From an uncultured Gammaproteobacteria bacterium (lineage in GTDB: Bacteria; Pseudomonadota; Gammaproteobacteria; Pseudomonadales; Pseudohongiellaceae), in NCBI GenBank assembly GCA_937898685.1, contig CALEJT010000010.1, positions 1 through 64,000 of the forward strand: 64,000 nucleotides of DNA, in the 5' to 3' direction. Shown here piece by piece: positions 25,404 to 34,077 of this stretch. Numbering within the stretch: position 1 is the stretch's first letter; every line of letters starts with the position of its first letter. The notes beneath the pieces were generated by a model, which had not been told where the DNA came from, searched no databases, and saw nothing but the letters and a program-made list of their open reading frames with translations. The position numbers and the translations under genes were made by a program.

Positions 25404-26399
25404 CTAGTCTCGCGGAGGCGCTGAATTGTGCATCGTGCGTGGCAACACCCGTCGCGGCACGCTGGCGATGTCATAGGCGAGAAAGGCCAGGATGAACTGC
25501 ACCCCCATCAGGAGCGGCAACACCGACAACATCACGGTGCCCATCGATGCCACCACTCCCACCCGGATCGAATGGATCCAGTTCACACCGCCGAAGATCA
25601 GTCCGAACAGCACCATGGCGAGTCCGAGGGGCAATTCGATCGAAGCGAGCGCCATGTCGCGCAGATAGTAGTTGTAGAAGATGCGTTTGCCGAAGTTGCG
25701 CAGATGTTTGAGCAGGAACTCCCCCGCCACGCGCGAGATCTTGAGGTTGCTGATCTCGTCGCCGTACTTGGCCGTCATCGGTACATCCAGCACCACGGCG
25801 CGTGCCACGTTCAGGCGAAAGAGCATGTCCGACTCGAAGAAATAGCGTTCGCTCAGCTTGTGCAGCGGAATGCGTCTGAGCACGTCGCAATGGATGGCGG
25901 TATAGCCGTTGGCCGGATCGAAGATGTCCCAGTATCCCGACGACAACTTGCTCAACAACGACAACAGTGAATTGCCGATGAGACGCACGATGGGCATCTC
26001 GTGCAGACCTTCGAGATCGAAGAAGCGGTTGCCCTTGGTGTAGTCGGCCTCGCCGTTGATGAGCGGGGCGACGAAAGACGGCATGAGCGCGGGATCCATC
26101 TGGCCATCGCCATCGATCTTGACGATGAGCTCCATGCCTTCTGCCAGCGCGGCGCGATAGCCGGTGATCACGGCACCGCCCACACCGAGGTTCTTGGGGT
26201 TGCGCAGCACCACCACACGGGGGTCCTTGCAGTGCTGTTCGATGAAGTCGCCGCTGCCTTCCGGACAGGCGTCGTCCACTGCATAGATGCGTTGGCATTC
26301 GGGGCCGACGCGTGCGATGACGTCGAGCACGTGCTGCGTGACCTTGTAGCAGGGAATCACCACAGCGATTTTGGGCGCAGCGCTGTCGATGGGGGACAT
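25404..26399 (-). CDS. GT2 polyprenyl-phosphate glycosyltransferase
   Basis: A 331-residue family 2 glycosyltransferase of the dolichol/undecaprenyl-phosphate sugar synthase type. It shows VVIPCYKV at the start, DDACPEGSGD and the DxD-like KIDGDGQMDP. A domain with GYTAIHCDVLRRIPL follows, and two membrane helices close the chain. ATG 26399 leaves 28 bp after the upstream gene; an open frame continues to 26498 but lacks family similarity. It likely loads a sugar onto a polyprenyl carrier for the membrane transferase encoded upstream, with GtrA as flippase. Confidence 0.87.
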   Translation of the reverse strand: MSPIDSAAPKIAVVIPCYKVTQHVLDVIARVGPECQRIYAVDDACPEGSGDFIEQHCKDPRVVVLRNPKNLGVGGAVITGYRAALAEGMELIVKIDGDGQMDPALMPSFVAPLINGEADYTKGNRFFDLEGLHEMPIVRLIGNSLLSLLSKLSSGYWDIFDPANGYTAIHCDVLRRIPLHKLSERYFFESDMLFRLNVARAVVLDVPMTAKYGDEISNLKISRVAGEFLLKHLRNFGKRIFYNYYLRDMALASIELPLGLAMVLFGLIFGGVNWIHSIRVGVVASMGTVMLSVLPLLMGVQFILAFLAYDIASVPRRVLPRTMHNSAPPRD

Positions 26400-26427
26400 G
26401 AAGTGCAGTTTTCCTTTTGCAGATGCT

Positions 26428-28548
26428 TCAGTCGTCAAGGTGGGAATGCTCCGGCGCCAAGGCGAACAGCGCGATCCCGCGCTGACGTGCGAGTTCATGG
26501 GCGTGCTGCAGCAGATATTCGCGCATCAGCCAACGCTGCCCTTGTGGCTCGGGTTCCTCATCCATGTTCCAGATCACGTAATCGATTCCTTCTTCCCGCA
26601 GGAATGCCGCCATCATCGCGAGGTCAGTGACCTGCGCGACTCGTGCGACGTGCGAGGGCGCATACCAGGCCACGAAATAGGGATCGCCGTGGAGCGTGGC
26701 ACCCAAAGGGGAGTCCGGGTGATAGAGCACGCGGCTGCCTGGTGCTCTTTCGTTCACCACACTCGTCAGATGACGTTCGGGCAGATGATCCGCGATCAGC
26801 CGTTCTCTGCCTTCGGGCCAATAGGCGGTACTAGGCACGATGCCGTAGAAGCCGCTGATGCCAGGATAGAACCAGAGATTCAGCGTCAGACACAGTCCGC
26901 ACACGCCGAGCGTAGTGATACGGCGCAAGGTGTTCTGCCGTTCCATGCCGAAGAGCAGCAGCCCAATGACCACGCTCGCCAGCGGCACCACCGGAAACAG
27001 ATAACGCCAATACTGCGTAGCGGAAAACATCGTCAGACCGAAACCAAGCAGCGGCAGCAGCAGGAGCACGGCGTAGTGCGCGGCCGGGCCACGAAAGACG
27101 AGCAGCAAACCCAGTGGCAGCAGCGCGAGATATTGGAAGCCGGCGGCGAAATCGAGCCCTTCGTGATGCCGTGAGGTGGCGAAGAAGAGATTCCAATAGC
27201 TCTGCAGATTGAAACCGGTGAGCCAGCGCATGTCGCTGAAATCACTGCTCTCGTAGTAAGGCGACAGAAAGATCGAGTTGTAGAGCGGAAACACCGGATT
27301 GCCCGTCACGATCCAGGCGTTCACGTAGGAGTGCAGCGCGGCAATGCCGGCCAGCGCGATGAAGCACAGCAGTGCGAGATGACTGCCGGTATTCTGCTCT
27401 CGCCACTGTGACCACTGCAGCGGCCAATGACGGTAGAGCGCCGCCAGCACCATCAGGCCCCCGAGGACGATGCCCGGTAGCTTCGTGGCGGCGGCCAAGG
27501 CCGCTGCCGCCAGAATCCCGAGCAGGGTGGCGCTGTACCACAGATGCGACATGCGCAGCAGCAGGTACACCCCGCTCGTGGCGAGCACCGCCAGAAAGAG
27601 TTCGGTCTGCAGCGTGAGCAGCAAACTGCCGGTCATGGGCGTACTGAGGAAGAGAGCCAGACCGATGACGCAGGCGCACGGCGAAAGGCGTAGCCAATGC
27701 AGGATGCCCCAGAGTTGCTGGAGCAGGATGGCGAGGAAGCAGAAGTTGAGTGCTGCACGCGCATCGGCACCTGCCATCAGCGAGGCGATGGCGTGCAGGA
27801 GATCGACCGCAAAGGGCGCCACCGCCCACACCTGCGCGACCACATCGAAACTGGCGCGCTGCGCATAGTCCAGTTCCGTCCAGAGCCGCAGGTGCAGCAC
27901 GTTGTCGTCGAAGAAGAGAGACGGGATCAGCGCATGACGCGCGATCAGTCCGATCAGCAGCAACAAACCCACGCAATAGTGGTACGGCAGCTCAGACAGG
28001 TAGGCATCGACGGCGGCGAGTTCGGCGCGCACTTCTTCCTGCATGCTTCGCCGTGTCCTCGTAGAGGCAAACACCAGCGCGAGTGGAAGCAACAACAGCA
28101 GCCAGTAGAGCGGCGCAACGTTCAGTGGAAAGTGCACCAGCACACTGAAGCAGGCCACGATCACGGTAAGACCACACAAGAGGGGCGGGCTGAGACCGAA
28201 GCGCCGTTGTATTGGCAACACAGCGCGCAGCACGAGATAGCCCAGGCTCCATGCGCTTGCGAAGAGCACGAGAGTAGCACCGCTCGCGAGAGGACCGGCG
28301 CCGATGAAGAGATAGAGCGCCAGCACGGCGATGAGGATCAGTGGCGCCCGTTCCTTGCGCCACCAGTAGCAAAGGCCCGCAGTGACAACGAAGCCCGCAC
28401 TCCACCACAGGTGATCGCCGAGTACGGATCGAGACCAATAGAAGAGAGAAGTTTCTGCGTTGAAACCGATCCCAGATAGCACCAGTACCGCTGCCACGAT
28501 GAGCAGTCCAGGCATGAGCTGATCGGCAGCAAGCGAGAGTTTCTGCAT
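26428..28548 (-). CDS. Multi-pass membrane glycosyltransferase (GT-C type)
   Basis: A 706-residue protein with a dozen or more hydrophobic helices and a short soluble C-terminal region ending YLLQHAHELARQRGIALFALAPEHSHLDD. The first periplasmic loop contains the acidic pair FFDDNVLHLRLW near residue 215, the position and look of the catalytic Asp motif in GT-C/PMT-type transferases. It probably moves a sugar from a polyprenyl carrier onto an envelope acceptor. First gene of the operon with GT2 and GtrA. Acceptor unknown; no LPS or glycoprotein genes are near. Confidence 0.75.
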   Translation of the reverse strand: MQKLSLAADQLMPGLLIVAAVLVLSGIGFNAETSLFYWSRSVLGDHLWWSAGFVVTAGLCYWWRKERAPLILIAVLALYLFIGAGPLASGATLVLFASAWSLGYLVLRAVLPIQRRFGLSPPLLCGLTVIVACFSVLVHFPLNVAPLYWLLLLLPLALVFASTRTRRSMQEEVRAELAAVDAYLSELPYHYCVGLLLLIGLIARHALIPSLFFDDNVLHLRLWTELDYAQRASFDVVAQVWAVAPFAVDLLHAIASLMAGADARAALNFCFLAILLQQLWGILHWLRLSPCACVIGLALFLSTPMTGSLLLTLQTELFLAVLATSGVYLLLRMSHLWYSATLLGILAAAALAAATKLPGIVLGGLMVLAALYRHWPLQWSQWREQNTGSHLALLCFIALAGIAALHSYVNAWIVTGNPVFPLYNSIFLSPYYESSDFSDMRWLTGFNLQSYWNLFFATSRHHEGLDFAAGFQYLALLPLGLLLVFRGPAAHYAVLLLLPLLGFGLTMFSATQYWRYLFPVVPLASVVIGLLLFGMERQNTLRRITTLGVCGLCLTLNLWFYPGISGFYGIVPSTAYWPEGRERLIADHLPERHLTSVVNERAPGSRVLYHPDSPLGATLHGDPYFVAWYAPSHVARVAQVTDLAMMAAFLREEGIDYVIWNMDEEPEPQGQRWLMREYLLQHAHELARQRGIALFALAPEHSHLDD

Positions 28549-28672
28549 TCGACACGAGCCAAGCTAAAGGTCGGCAGTGTACGTAACTCCACCGGCGCTT
28601 GCATCTCAGCTCGTGCTAATAACTGTTGCTACTTGTAACAAATTGTAGGAATGGTTCGAAATTCTTCTTCGC

Positions 28673-28876
28673 TCAATCCTTTCGCTCGCGCAGGCACAGC
28701 GCCAGCAATACGGCGCCGAGAATCACGAAGCCACCGAAGTTCCACAACTGATGTTGCAGCTCATGCCACAGTGTGCCGGGAATGCCGTGGCCCTCATGAG
28801 CTTGGGCAAGGATGGGGGTGAGCAGGCTCAGGCCGGCGAGTCGTTTGAGCGAAGGGATGAGGCGGTAGAGGGTCAT
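28673..28876 (-). CDS. Small His-rich membrane protein next to ureG
   Basis: A 67-residue protein starting at ATG 28876, 13 bp after the ureG stop, so it ends the urease operon. It has a signal-like segment ending ILAQA, then HEGHG and later HELQHQ, and one C-terminal membrane helix (GGFVILGAVLLALCLRE) with a basic end. The HEGHG after signal cleavage resembles the N-terminus of HupE/UreJ nickel permeases, but the five other helices are missing. A role in periplasmic nickel capture or as partner of a nickel channel is inferred from position and His content. I do not recognise a named family. Confidence 0.7.
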   Translation of the reverse strand: MTLYRLIPSLKRLAGLSLLTPILAQAHEGHGIPGTLWHELQHQLWNFGGFVILGAVLLALCLRERKD

Positions 28877-28889
28877 GCTGGGTCCTCGA

Positions 28890-29582
28890 TCAAAGATGGG
28901 GGAATTGCGTACTGCCGGGCGCAGGGTCGATGCGGCGCAGGGCGGCAAGTGTGTCGTCGAGTCCTGCCGGTTCGAGCATGCCGTCCTGTACCAGGAAACG
29001 GACGACCTCATCGAGGCCGGTGCCGGTCTTGAGATTGGTGAATACGAAGGGGCGCTCACCACGCATGCGCATGGCGTCTGCCGCCATCACGTCGAGTGAG
29101 GCATTCACGAGCGGTGCGAGATCGGTCTTGTTGATCACGAGCAGGTCGGAGCGTGTGATGCCGGGGCCGCCCTTGCGTGGAATCTTGTCGCCGGCGGCCA
29201 CGTCGATGACGTAGATGGTGAGATCCGATAGTTCCGGGCTGAAGGTGGCGCTGAGGTTGTCGCCACCACTTTCGACGAAGATCAGATCCAGTTCCGGATG
29301 ACGCGCCTGCAGATCGGCGATGGCACCGAGATTCATCGAGGCATCTTCGCGGATCGCGGTATGCGGACAGCCGCCGGTTTCCACGCCGACTATGCGATCT
29401 TCCGGCAGTGCCTTGTGCCGCGTGAGGAATTGCGCGTCTTCCTTGGTGTAGATGTCGTTGGTGACGACGGCGATGTCGTAGTGATCGCGCATGGCGAGGC
29501 AGAGACAACGCAACAGTGCGGTCTTGCCCGAACCGACGGGACCGCCGACACCGACGCGCAGGGTTTGTTTGCGAATGCTCAT
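28890..29582 (-). CDS. ureG: Urease accessory GTPase UreG
   Basis: A 230-residue SIMIBI-class GTPase that drives nickel insertion into urease. The P-loop GPVGSGKT is at about residues 14-21; the switch region holds DIYTKEDAQFL, the metal-binding CPH motif is in ETGGCPHTAIREDASMN, and the G4 motif is NKTDLAPLV. The C-terminus is some 20 residues longer than usual (APGSTQFPHL). It lies 10 bp after ureF and follows the normal accessory gene order. It works with UreD, UreF and the nickel carrier UreE, all encoded just upstream. Confidence 0.97.
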   Translation of the reverse strand: MSIRKQTLRVGVGGPVGSGKTALLRCLCLAMRDHYDIAVVTNDIYTKEDAQFLTRHKALPEDRIVGVETGGCPHTAIREDASMNLGAIADLQARHPELDLIFVESGGDNLSATFSPELSDLTIYVIDVAAGDKIPRKGGPGITRSDLLVINKTDLAPLVNASLDVMAADAMRMRGERPFVFTNLKTGTGLDEVVRFLVQDGMLEPAGLDDTLAALRRIDPAPGSTQFPHL

Positions 29583-29592
29583 CTGGGCCTCC

Positions 29593-30276
29593 TCAGGAGC
29601 GAAACAGTCGGGAGTACTGGGTTTCGTGATGCAGGCTCGCGAGCGCGAGTCCGGTCAAACTGGACCCGATCTCCTCATCGTCGAGTTGCTGCGCGCGTGC
29701 CACGCTGCGCATGACTTCTTCCTGCAAGCCATACAGCAGCGCCTGTGCCTGCGTCTGTCCCAGTGGCATCAGCTTGGTGGCGGCGAGCACCTGATTCTCG
29801 AGCCATATCCAGGCATAGGCGGCAGCGCAGTCCTGTGAGGAGATGTGCCAGTGCACGGCAGCGACGGCGAAAAGTGCGAGCAAGGTCGGTGGCCGAAGCA
29901 CCGGCGGTTCGAGTCCGAACGATGGCAGCAGACGTGCCAGGGCCGCGCCGGTGGCGGTATCACCGAGACGCAGCTCCGCACTTTCTCGACAAGCAAGCAG
30001 GAGCGCATTCCATTGCTCGAGTGCCGCGAGATCGTTGGTAACTGCAGCCGCATGGCAGCGCAAGAGCAGCGGCAATTCCACGTGCGCGAGGCTGTGATGC
30101 AGTTGCTGTCGTAGCCACTCCTGCAAGGTCTCGGCATCGCTTACCCAAGCGAGATCCACCGCACCTTCCAAACCCTGCGAATAGGCGTAGGCGCCGACCG
30201 GCAGACTCGGGCTGCACAGATGCAGGAGCCGCAACAGGCGTTGCTGCGCCAGCAAGTCGTCAGTGATGGTGGGCAT
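29593..30276 (-). CDS. ureF: Urease accessory protein UreF
   Basis: A 227-residue all-helical UreF, which bridges UreD and UreG in the activation complex. Family marks are LLHLCSPSLPVGAYAYSQGLEGAVD near the start and WIWLENQVLAATKLMPLGQTQAQALL late. ATG 30276 lies inside the 3' end of ureE (17 bp overlap), so translation is coupled. A longer open frame to 30318 would run through the His codons of ureE in another frame and is not credible. Confidence 0.95.
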   Translation of the reverse strand: MPTITDDLLAQQRLLRLLHLCSPSLPVGAYAYSQGLEGAVDLAWVSDAETLQEWLRQQLHHSLAHVELPLLLRCHAAAVTNDLAALEQWNALLLACRESAELRLGDTATGAALARLLPSFGLEPPVLRPPTLLALFAVAAVHWHISSQDCAAAYAWIWLENQVLAATKLMPLGQTQAQALLYGLQEEVMRSVARAQQLDDEEIGSSLTGLALASLHHETQYSRLFRS

Positions 30277-30739
30277 GGAGCAGCGAGTGACCGTGATGAT
30301 GGTGATGGCCAGCGGCACCGTAGGCGCCGTTCTCCGGAATGAACACTGCCTGCTCGTGCACGACGTTCAGGCCGAGCAGTTGCAACAACTCTTCGAGCAC
30401 GTGGTCGGGCAAGAGCCGTAACCAGCGTTCACCGAGTTGCAGCTTCACGTGGCGATTGCCGAGGTGATAACAGGCACGACTGAAGACCAGCCAATCGTTG
30501 CAGTAGGCCGTGACGACTTCTTCACAGGCACCTTCGACGACGAGATGTTTGCCGCAGGTGGTGCGCAGATATTCACCGACCATGAGCGGCGTGCCGCGCT
30601 CGAGAAAGATGCGCACTTCCTCGCCGTCGCTGCTGACGGTGCGCAAGCGACCGCGTTCGCGTTGTTCGTGAGTGAGCACGATCCGTGCATGCACGGGAAC
30701 GTGACAGTGAGTGCCGAGGCGTTCGTGGATTTCGAGCAT
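30260..30739 (-). CDS. ureE: Urease nickel metallochaperone UreE
   Basis: A 159-residue UreE with an N-terminal peptide-binding domain (MLEIHERLG; LTHEQRERGRLRTVSSDGEEVRIFL), a metal-binding domain with ACYHLGNRHVKLQLG, and a His-rich tail, GHHHHHGHSLLHAHHH, that should hold several nickel ions. Some UreE proteins lack this tail, so this strain is equipped for nickel storage. It lies 7 bp after ureC and overlaps ureF. Confidence 0.96.
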   Translation of the reverse strand: MLEIHERLGTHCHVPVHARIVLTHEQRERGRLRTVSSDGEEVRIFLERGTPLMVGEYLRTTCGKHLVVEGACEEVVTAYCNDWLVFSRACYHLGNRHVKLQLGERWLRLLPDHVLEELLQLLGLNVVHEQAVFIPENGAYGAAGHHHHHGHSLLHAHHH

Positions 30740-30746
30740 GGCGTCC

Positions 30747-32453
30747 TCAGAACAGCGTGTAGAGTTGGGCGAGCGGCAGTACGGTGGCGGGCTCGCAGCT
30801 CAGGAGCTCGCCGTTGGCGCGTACTTCGTAGGTTTGCGGGTCGACGGTGATCTGCGGCAGCCAGTCGTTGAGCTTCATGTCGCGCTTGCTGAGAGTGCGC
30901 GTGTTGCGACAGGCAACGAGCCTGCGCTTCAAACCCAGGCGTTCACGCAGATCACTCTCGGCAGCTGCAGCACTGGTGAAGGTGAGCGACAGCTCGTTCA
31001 CCGCCTTGCCAAGCGCCCCGAACATGGGGCGGTAGTGCACGGGCTGCGGCGTGGGAATCGAAGCATTGGCATCGCCCATCGGCGCGGCTGCAATCAAACC
31101 GCCCTTGAGAATAAGCGCGGGCTTGATGCCGAAGAATGCGGGGCGCCACAGCACGAGGTCGGCCAGCTTGCCGGGTTCGATCGAACCCACTTCGTGGGCG
31201 ATGCCGTGTGTGAGCGCGGGATTGATCGTGTATTTGGCGATGTAGCGTTTGACACGGAAATTGTCGGCATCGCTGCCTTCGTCTTCCGGCAGCGCGCCGC
31301 GCTGCACCTTCATCTTGTGCGCCGTCTGCCAGGTGCGCACGATCACTTCACCGACACGCCCCATCGCCTGTGAGTCCGAGGAGATCATGCTGAAGGCGCC
31401 GAGGTCGTGCAGGATGTCTTCCGCCGCGATGGTTTCCTTGCGAATGCGCGAGTCGGCGAAGGCCACGTCTTCGGGAATGTCGGGATCGAGATGGTGGCAC
31501 ACCATCAGCATGTCGAGATGCTCGTCCACCGTGTTGCGCGTGTAGGGCCGCGTGGGATTGGTGGAAGAGGGCAGCACGTTGGGAAAGGCGCAGGCCTTGA
31601 TGATGTCGGGCGCATGCCCACCACCGGCACCTTCGGTGTGATAGGTGTGGATCACACGATTCTTGAATGCAGCGAGCGTGTCATCGACGAAGCCGGATTC
31701 ATTCAGCGTGTCGGTATGAATCGCCACCTGCACGTCGTACTTTTCGGCCACCGCCAAGCAGCAGTCGATGGCGGCAGGCGTGGTGCCCCAGTCTTCATGC
31801 AATTTCAAACCACAGGCACCGGCCCTGAGTTGTTCTTCGAGGGCCTGCGGCAAACTGGCATTGCCCTTGCCGAGGAAACCGAAGTTCATCGGCAGATCGT
31901 CGGTGGCCTGCAACATGCGCTGCAGATTCCAGATGCCGGGCGTGCAGGTGGTGGCATTCGTGCCGGTGGCAGGACCCGTGCCGCCACCGATCATGGTGGT
32001 GACACCACTCATGAGCGCTTCGTCCACCTGCTGCGGGCAGATGAAGTGAATGTGCGCGTCGATGCCGCCCGCAGTGAGGATGCAACCTTCACCGGCGATG
32101 ATTTCCGTACCAGGACCTACGTTGAGGTCGACACCGTCCTGCACATCGGGATTGCCCGCCTTGCCCAGACGCACGATGCGGCCGTGCTTGATGCCGACGT
32201 CGGCTTTGACGATGCCCCACCAGTCGACGACGAGCGCATTGGTGATGACGAGGTCCATCGCCTCCTCGTCGGTGGCCTGACTTTGTCCCATGCCATCGCG
32301 GATGACCTTGCCGCCGCCGAACTTCACTTCGTCGCCATAGCGAGTGAGGTCTTGTTCCACTTCAATCCAAAGTTCGGTGTCGGCAAGGCGTATGCGGTCC
32401 CCCGTGGTGGGGCCGAACATGGCGGCATAGGCTGCGCGATCGATCGTGGCCAT
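30747..32453 (-). CDS. ureC: Urease alpha (catalytic) subunit UreC
   Basis: A 568-residue catalytic subunit hydrolysing urea to ammonia and carbamate in the cytosol. Nickel ligands are in place: HIH at 134 and 136, the carbamylated Lys 217 in GLKLHEDWG, then IHTDTLNESG and HTYHTEGAGGGHAPD. The mobile-flap Cys and His stand in MVCHHLDPDIPEDVAFADSRIR. Numbering agrees with the Klebsiella enzyme at these residues. It is the third structural gene in the order ureA-ureB-ureC, 9 bp after ureB, so the enzyme is a bacterial three-subunit type. Confidence 0.98.
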   Translation of the reverse strand: MATIDRAAYAAMFGPTTGDRIRLADTELWIEVEQDLTRYGDEVKFGGGKVIRDGMGQSQATDEEAMDLVITNALVVDWWGIVKADVGIKHGRIVRLGKAGNPDVQDGVDLNVGPGTEIIAGEGCILTAGGIDAHIHFICPQQVDEALMSGVTTMIGGGTGPATGTNATTCTPGIWNLQRMLQATDDLPMNFGFLGKGNASLPQALEEQLRAGACGLKLHEDWGTTPAAIDCCLAVAEKYDVQVAIHTDTLNESGFVDDTLAAFKNRVIHTYHTEGAGGGHAPDIIKACAFPNVLPSSTNPTRPYTRNTVDEHLDMLMVCHHLDPDIPEDVAFADSRIRKETIAAEDILHDLGAFSMISSDSQAMGRVGEVIVRTWQTAHKMKVQRGALPEDEGSDADNFRVKRYIAKYTINPALTHGIAHEVGSIEPGKLADLVLWRPAFFGIKPALILKGGLIAAAPMGDANASIPTPQPVHYRPMFGALGKAVNELSLTFTSAAAAESDLRERLGLKRRLVACRNTRTLSKRDMKLNDWLPQITVDPQTYEVRANGELLSCEPATVLPLAQLYTLF

Positions 32454-32462
32454 CGTGAGTCC

Positions 32463-32768
32463 TCAGAGCTTGCCCATGACCTCGCCGCGAAAACCGTACA
32501 CGGTGCGGCGGCCACCGAAGGGAACGAGTTCGATTTCACGACCTTGGCCTGGTTCGAAGCGCACCGCCGTTCCGGCTGCGATGTTGAGATGCATGCCGCG
32601 TGCGGCGTGACGATCGAAACGCAAGGCGGGATTCACTTCGGCGAAGTGATAGTGCGAGCCGACCTGCACCGGACGATCGCCGGTGTTTTCCACTCGCAAT
32701 TTGAGTATCGGTTTACCGGCGTTGAGCTCGATCGAGCCCGGCCGTGTTTTGGTTTCGCCTGGAGTCAT
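32463..32768 (-). CDS. ureB: Urease beta subunit UreB
   Basis: A 101-residue beta subunit, all-beta, with PGSIELNAGKPILKLRVENTGDRPVQVGSHYHFAEVNPALRFDR and GTAVRFEPGQGREIELVPFGG, both universal in UreB. It packs against UreC to complete the trimeric core. Spacing to ureA and ureC is 9 bp on each side, so the three are one translation unit. Confidence 0.97.
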   Translation of the reverse strand: MTPGETKTRPGSIELNAGKPILKLRVENTGDRPVQVGSHYHFAEVNPALRFDRHAARGMHLNIAAGTAVRFEPGQGREIELVPFGGRRTVYGFRGEVMGKL

Positions 32769-32777
32769 GATGAGTTC

Positions 32778-33080
32778 TCAGTTGATCGGGTCATGCACGG
32801 TGACGAGCTTCGTACCATCAGGAAAACTCGCCTCCACCTGCACTTCGTGAATCAGTTCGGGCACGCCGGGCATCACCTGATCCGCCCGTAACACCTGTTT
32901 GCCTTCATGCATCAGTTCGGCCACCGTCTTGCCGTCACGCGCGCCTTCGATGATGGCCATGCTGATCAGTGCCACCGCTTCCGGGTAGTTGAGTTTCAGG
33001 CCGCGCGCGAGGCGACGCTCGGCGAGCAGCGCGGCGGTGAAGAGCAGCAGTTTGTCCTTTTCGCGGGGCAGCAATTCCAT
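32778..33080 (-). CDS. ureA: Urease gamma subunit UreA
   Basis: A 100-residue gamma subunit with the family sequence MELLPREKDKLLLF at the start, RLARGLKLNYPEAVALISMAI in the middle and LIHEVQVEASFPDGTKLVTVHDPI at the end. It is structural, forming the trimer interface of the urease core. It follows ureD by 15 bp and precedes ureB by 9 bp. Confidence 0.97.
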   Translation of the reverse strand: MELLPREKDKLLLFTAALLAERRLARGLKLNYPEAVALISMAIIEGARDGKTVAELMHEGKQVLRADQVMPGVPELIHEVQVEASFPDGTKLVTVHDPIN

Positions 33081-33095
33081 CGGTGCGTTCCAGAA

Positions 33096-33974
33096 TCAGG
33101 TGGACCAGATCGCGGGCAGGCACAGCGGCCGTTGCAGGAGCAAGGGCCGCAAAAGAGCCCACCAGGCGAGAAAGCAACGTCGCGCTTCCTGAGCGCAGCG
33201 GCCGAGATAGCGGCCGACGAGGAAACGATCGAGACGTCCTATGCGGCATTGCGCGTCTTGGCTGGTATTGGTTGCAGTGCGCAGTGCTTCGTAGGGAAGG
33301 GACGACAAGCTTTCTTCCGTGAAGGGGCCGGCAATGAAGAAGCCGGACACGGGTAAGCCTTGTAGGCCAGCCGTGCCGTAGAACAAAGCGGGTTCGTTCA
33401 TGTCGAGCCGCAGGCATTCACTCAACACCGGTATTTCGTCGACGCTGAGCAGAAAGCGCTGCTGCAACTTGCCGGTGGTGAAGGGTTGCGCACTGGCGGG
33501 CAGGCCGAGCACGGCGAGATCCCAGCCGGCGAAGCGGGCACCGCGTGCGAGCCTCACTTGCGTATCCATACGCGCATGAGCTCCGGGATAGACGATGGTT
33601 TCCTGTGGAAACCATTCCAGGCTCGCACCGGCGGCAAGCGCGAGATGATTGTGTTGCTCCTGCAGCGTGCGGTCGGCGCGTGCGCCGTAGAAGCGGCCTG
33701 CACCGGGAGTGGTGCAAAGCACCTGCGATTCTTCTTCGAGTGTCAGATGGACATCGAGACGATCACCGGACACGAGTCCTCCTGGTGGATGCAGGAGATA
33801 AACGTGGGCGAGATCGCCGCCTTCGGGGTAGAAGGCGCGTTGCACGGCAAGAGGGCCACGATGCCGGTTCTCCACCAGACGACAACCACGCGCGGACCGG
33901 CGAAAGCGCAGCGAGAGCTGAGCGGGCCAGCGCGAGGGGGCGGTGGAAGTGGTGAGATGGAAAGCCGAGTTCAT
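33096..33974 (-). CDS. ureD: Urease accessory protein UreD
   Basis: A 292-residue UreD (UreH) scaffold that binds the urease apoprotein and takes up nickel from the UreFG complex. Typical stretches are LVSGDRLDVHLTLEEESQVLCTTPGAGRFY, EWFPQETIVYPGAHARM and GWDLAVLGLPA. The first gene of the ure block. A separate promoter is likely because 103 bp, with a hairpin and the TACGTCATTT motif, separate it from urtE. The open frame has no alternative start of note. Confidence 0.95.
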   Translation of the reverse strand: MNSAFHLTTSTAPSRWPAQLSLRFRRSARGCRLVENRHRGPLAVQRAFYPEGGDLAHVYLLHPPGGLVSGDRLDVHLTLEEESQVLCTTPGAGRFYGARADRTLQEQHNHLALAAGASLEWFPQETIVYPGAHARMDTQVRLARGARFAGWDLAVLGLPASAQPFTTGKLQQRFLLSVDEIPVLSECLRLDMNEPALFYGTAGLQGLPVSGFFIAGPFTEESLSSLPYEALRTATNTSQDAQCRIGRLDRFLVGRYLGRCAQEARRCFLAWWALLRPLLLQRPLCLPAIWST

Positions 33975-34040
33975 CGAGCACTATGCATGTTCTTATCCGC
34001 GCATCCCGCACGGTGGAGACGATACTAGCGAGGAGAGGTT

Positions 34041-34072
34041 CAGCGCCTAGTGGTCAAATGACGTAGGCGCTG
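34041..34072 (-). terminator. Hairpin between urtE and ureD holding a regulatory motif
   Basis: CAGCGCCTA (34041-34049) and TAGGCGCTG (34064-34072) form a perfect 9 bp inverted repeat starting 6 nt after the urtE stop. There is no T-run on the minus strand, so termination would be weak. The TACGTCATTT motif overlaps its loop and one arm, so it may be an operator instead. Confidence 0.45.
34056..34065 (-). promoter_or_regulatory. TACGTCATTT motif before ureD
   Basis: On the minus strand the element reads CCTACGTCATTT-GA-CCACTA, 18 of 20 identical to the copy before the hybrid kinase. It lies 82 bp upstream of the ureD ATG. Confidence 0.5.
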
Positions 34073-34077
34073 CGCAG

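Noticed and set aside
30262..30310. Repeat-like run of His codons
   Set aside because: It is the His-rich tail of ureE, not a DNA repeat array.
31407..32891. 494-codon plus-strand open frame
   Set aside because: Antisense shadow of ureC and ureB.
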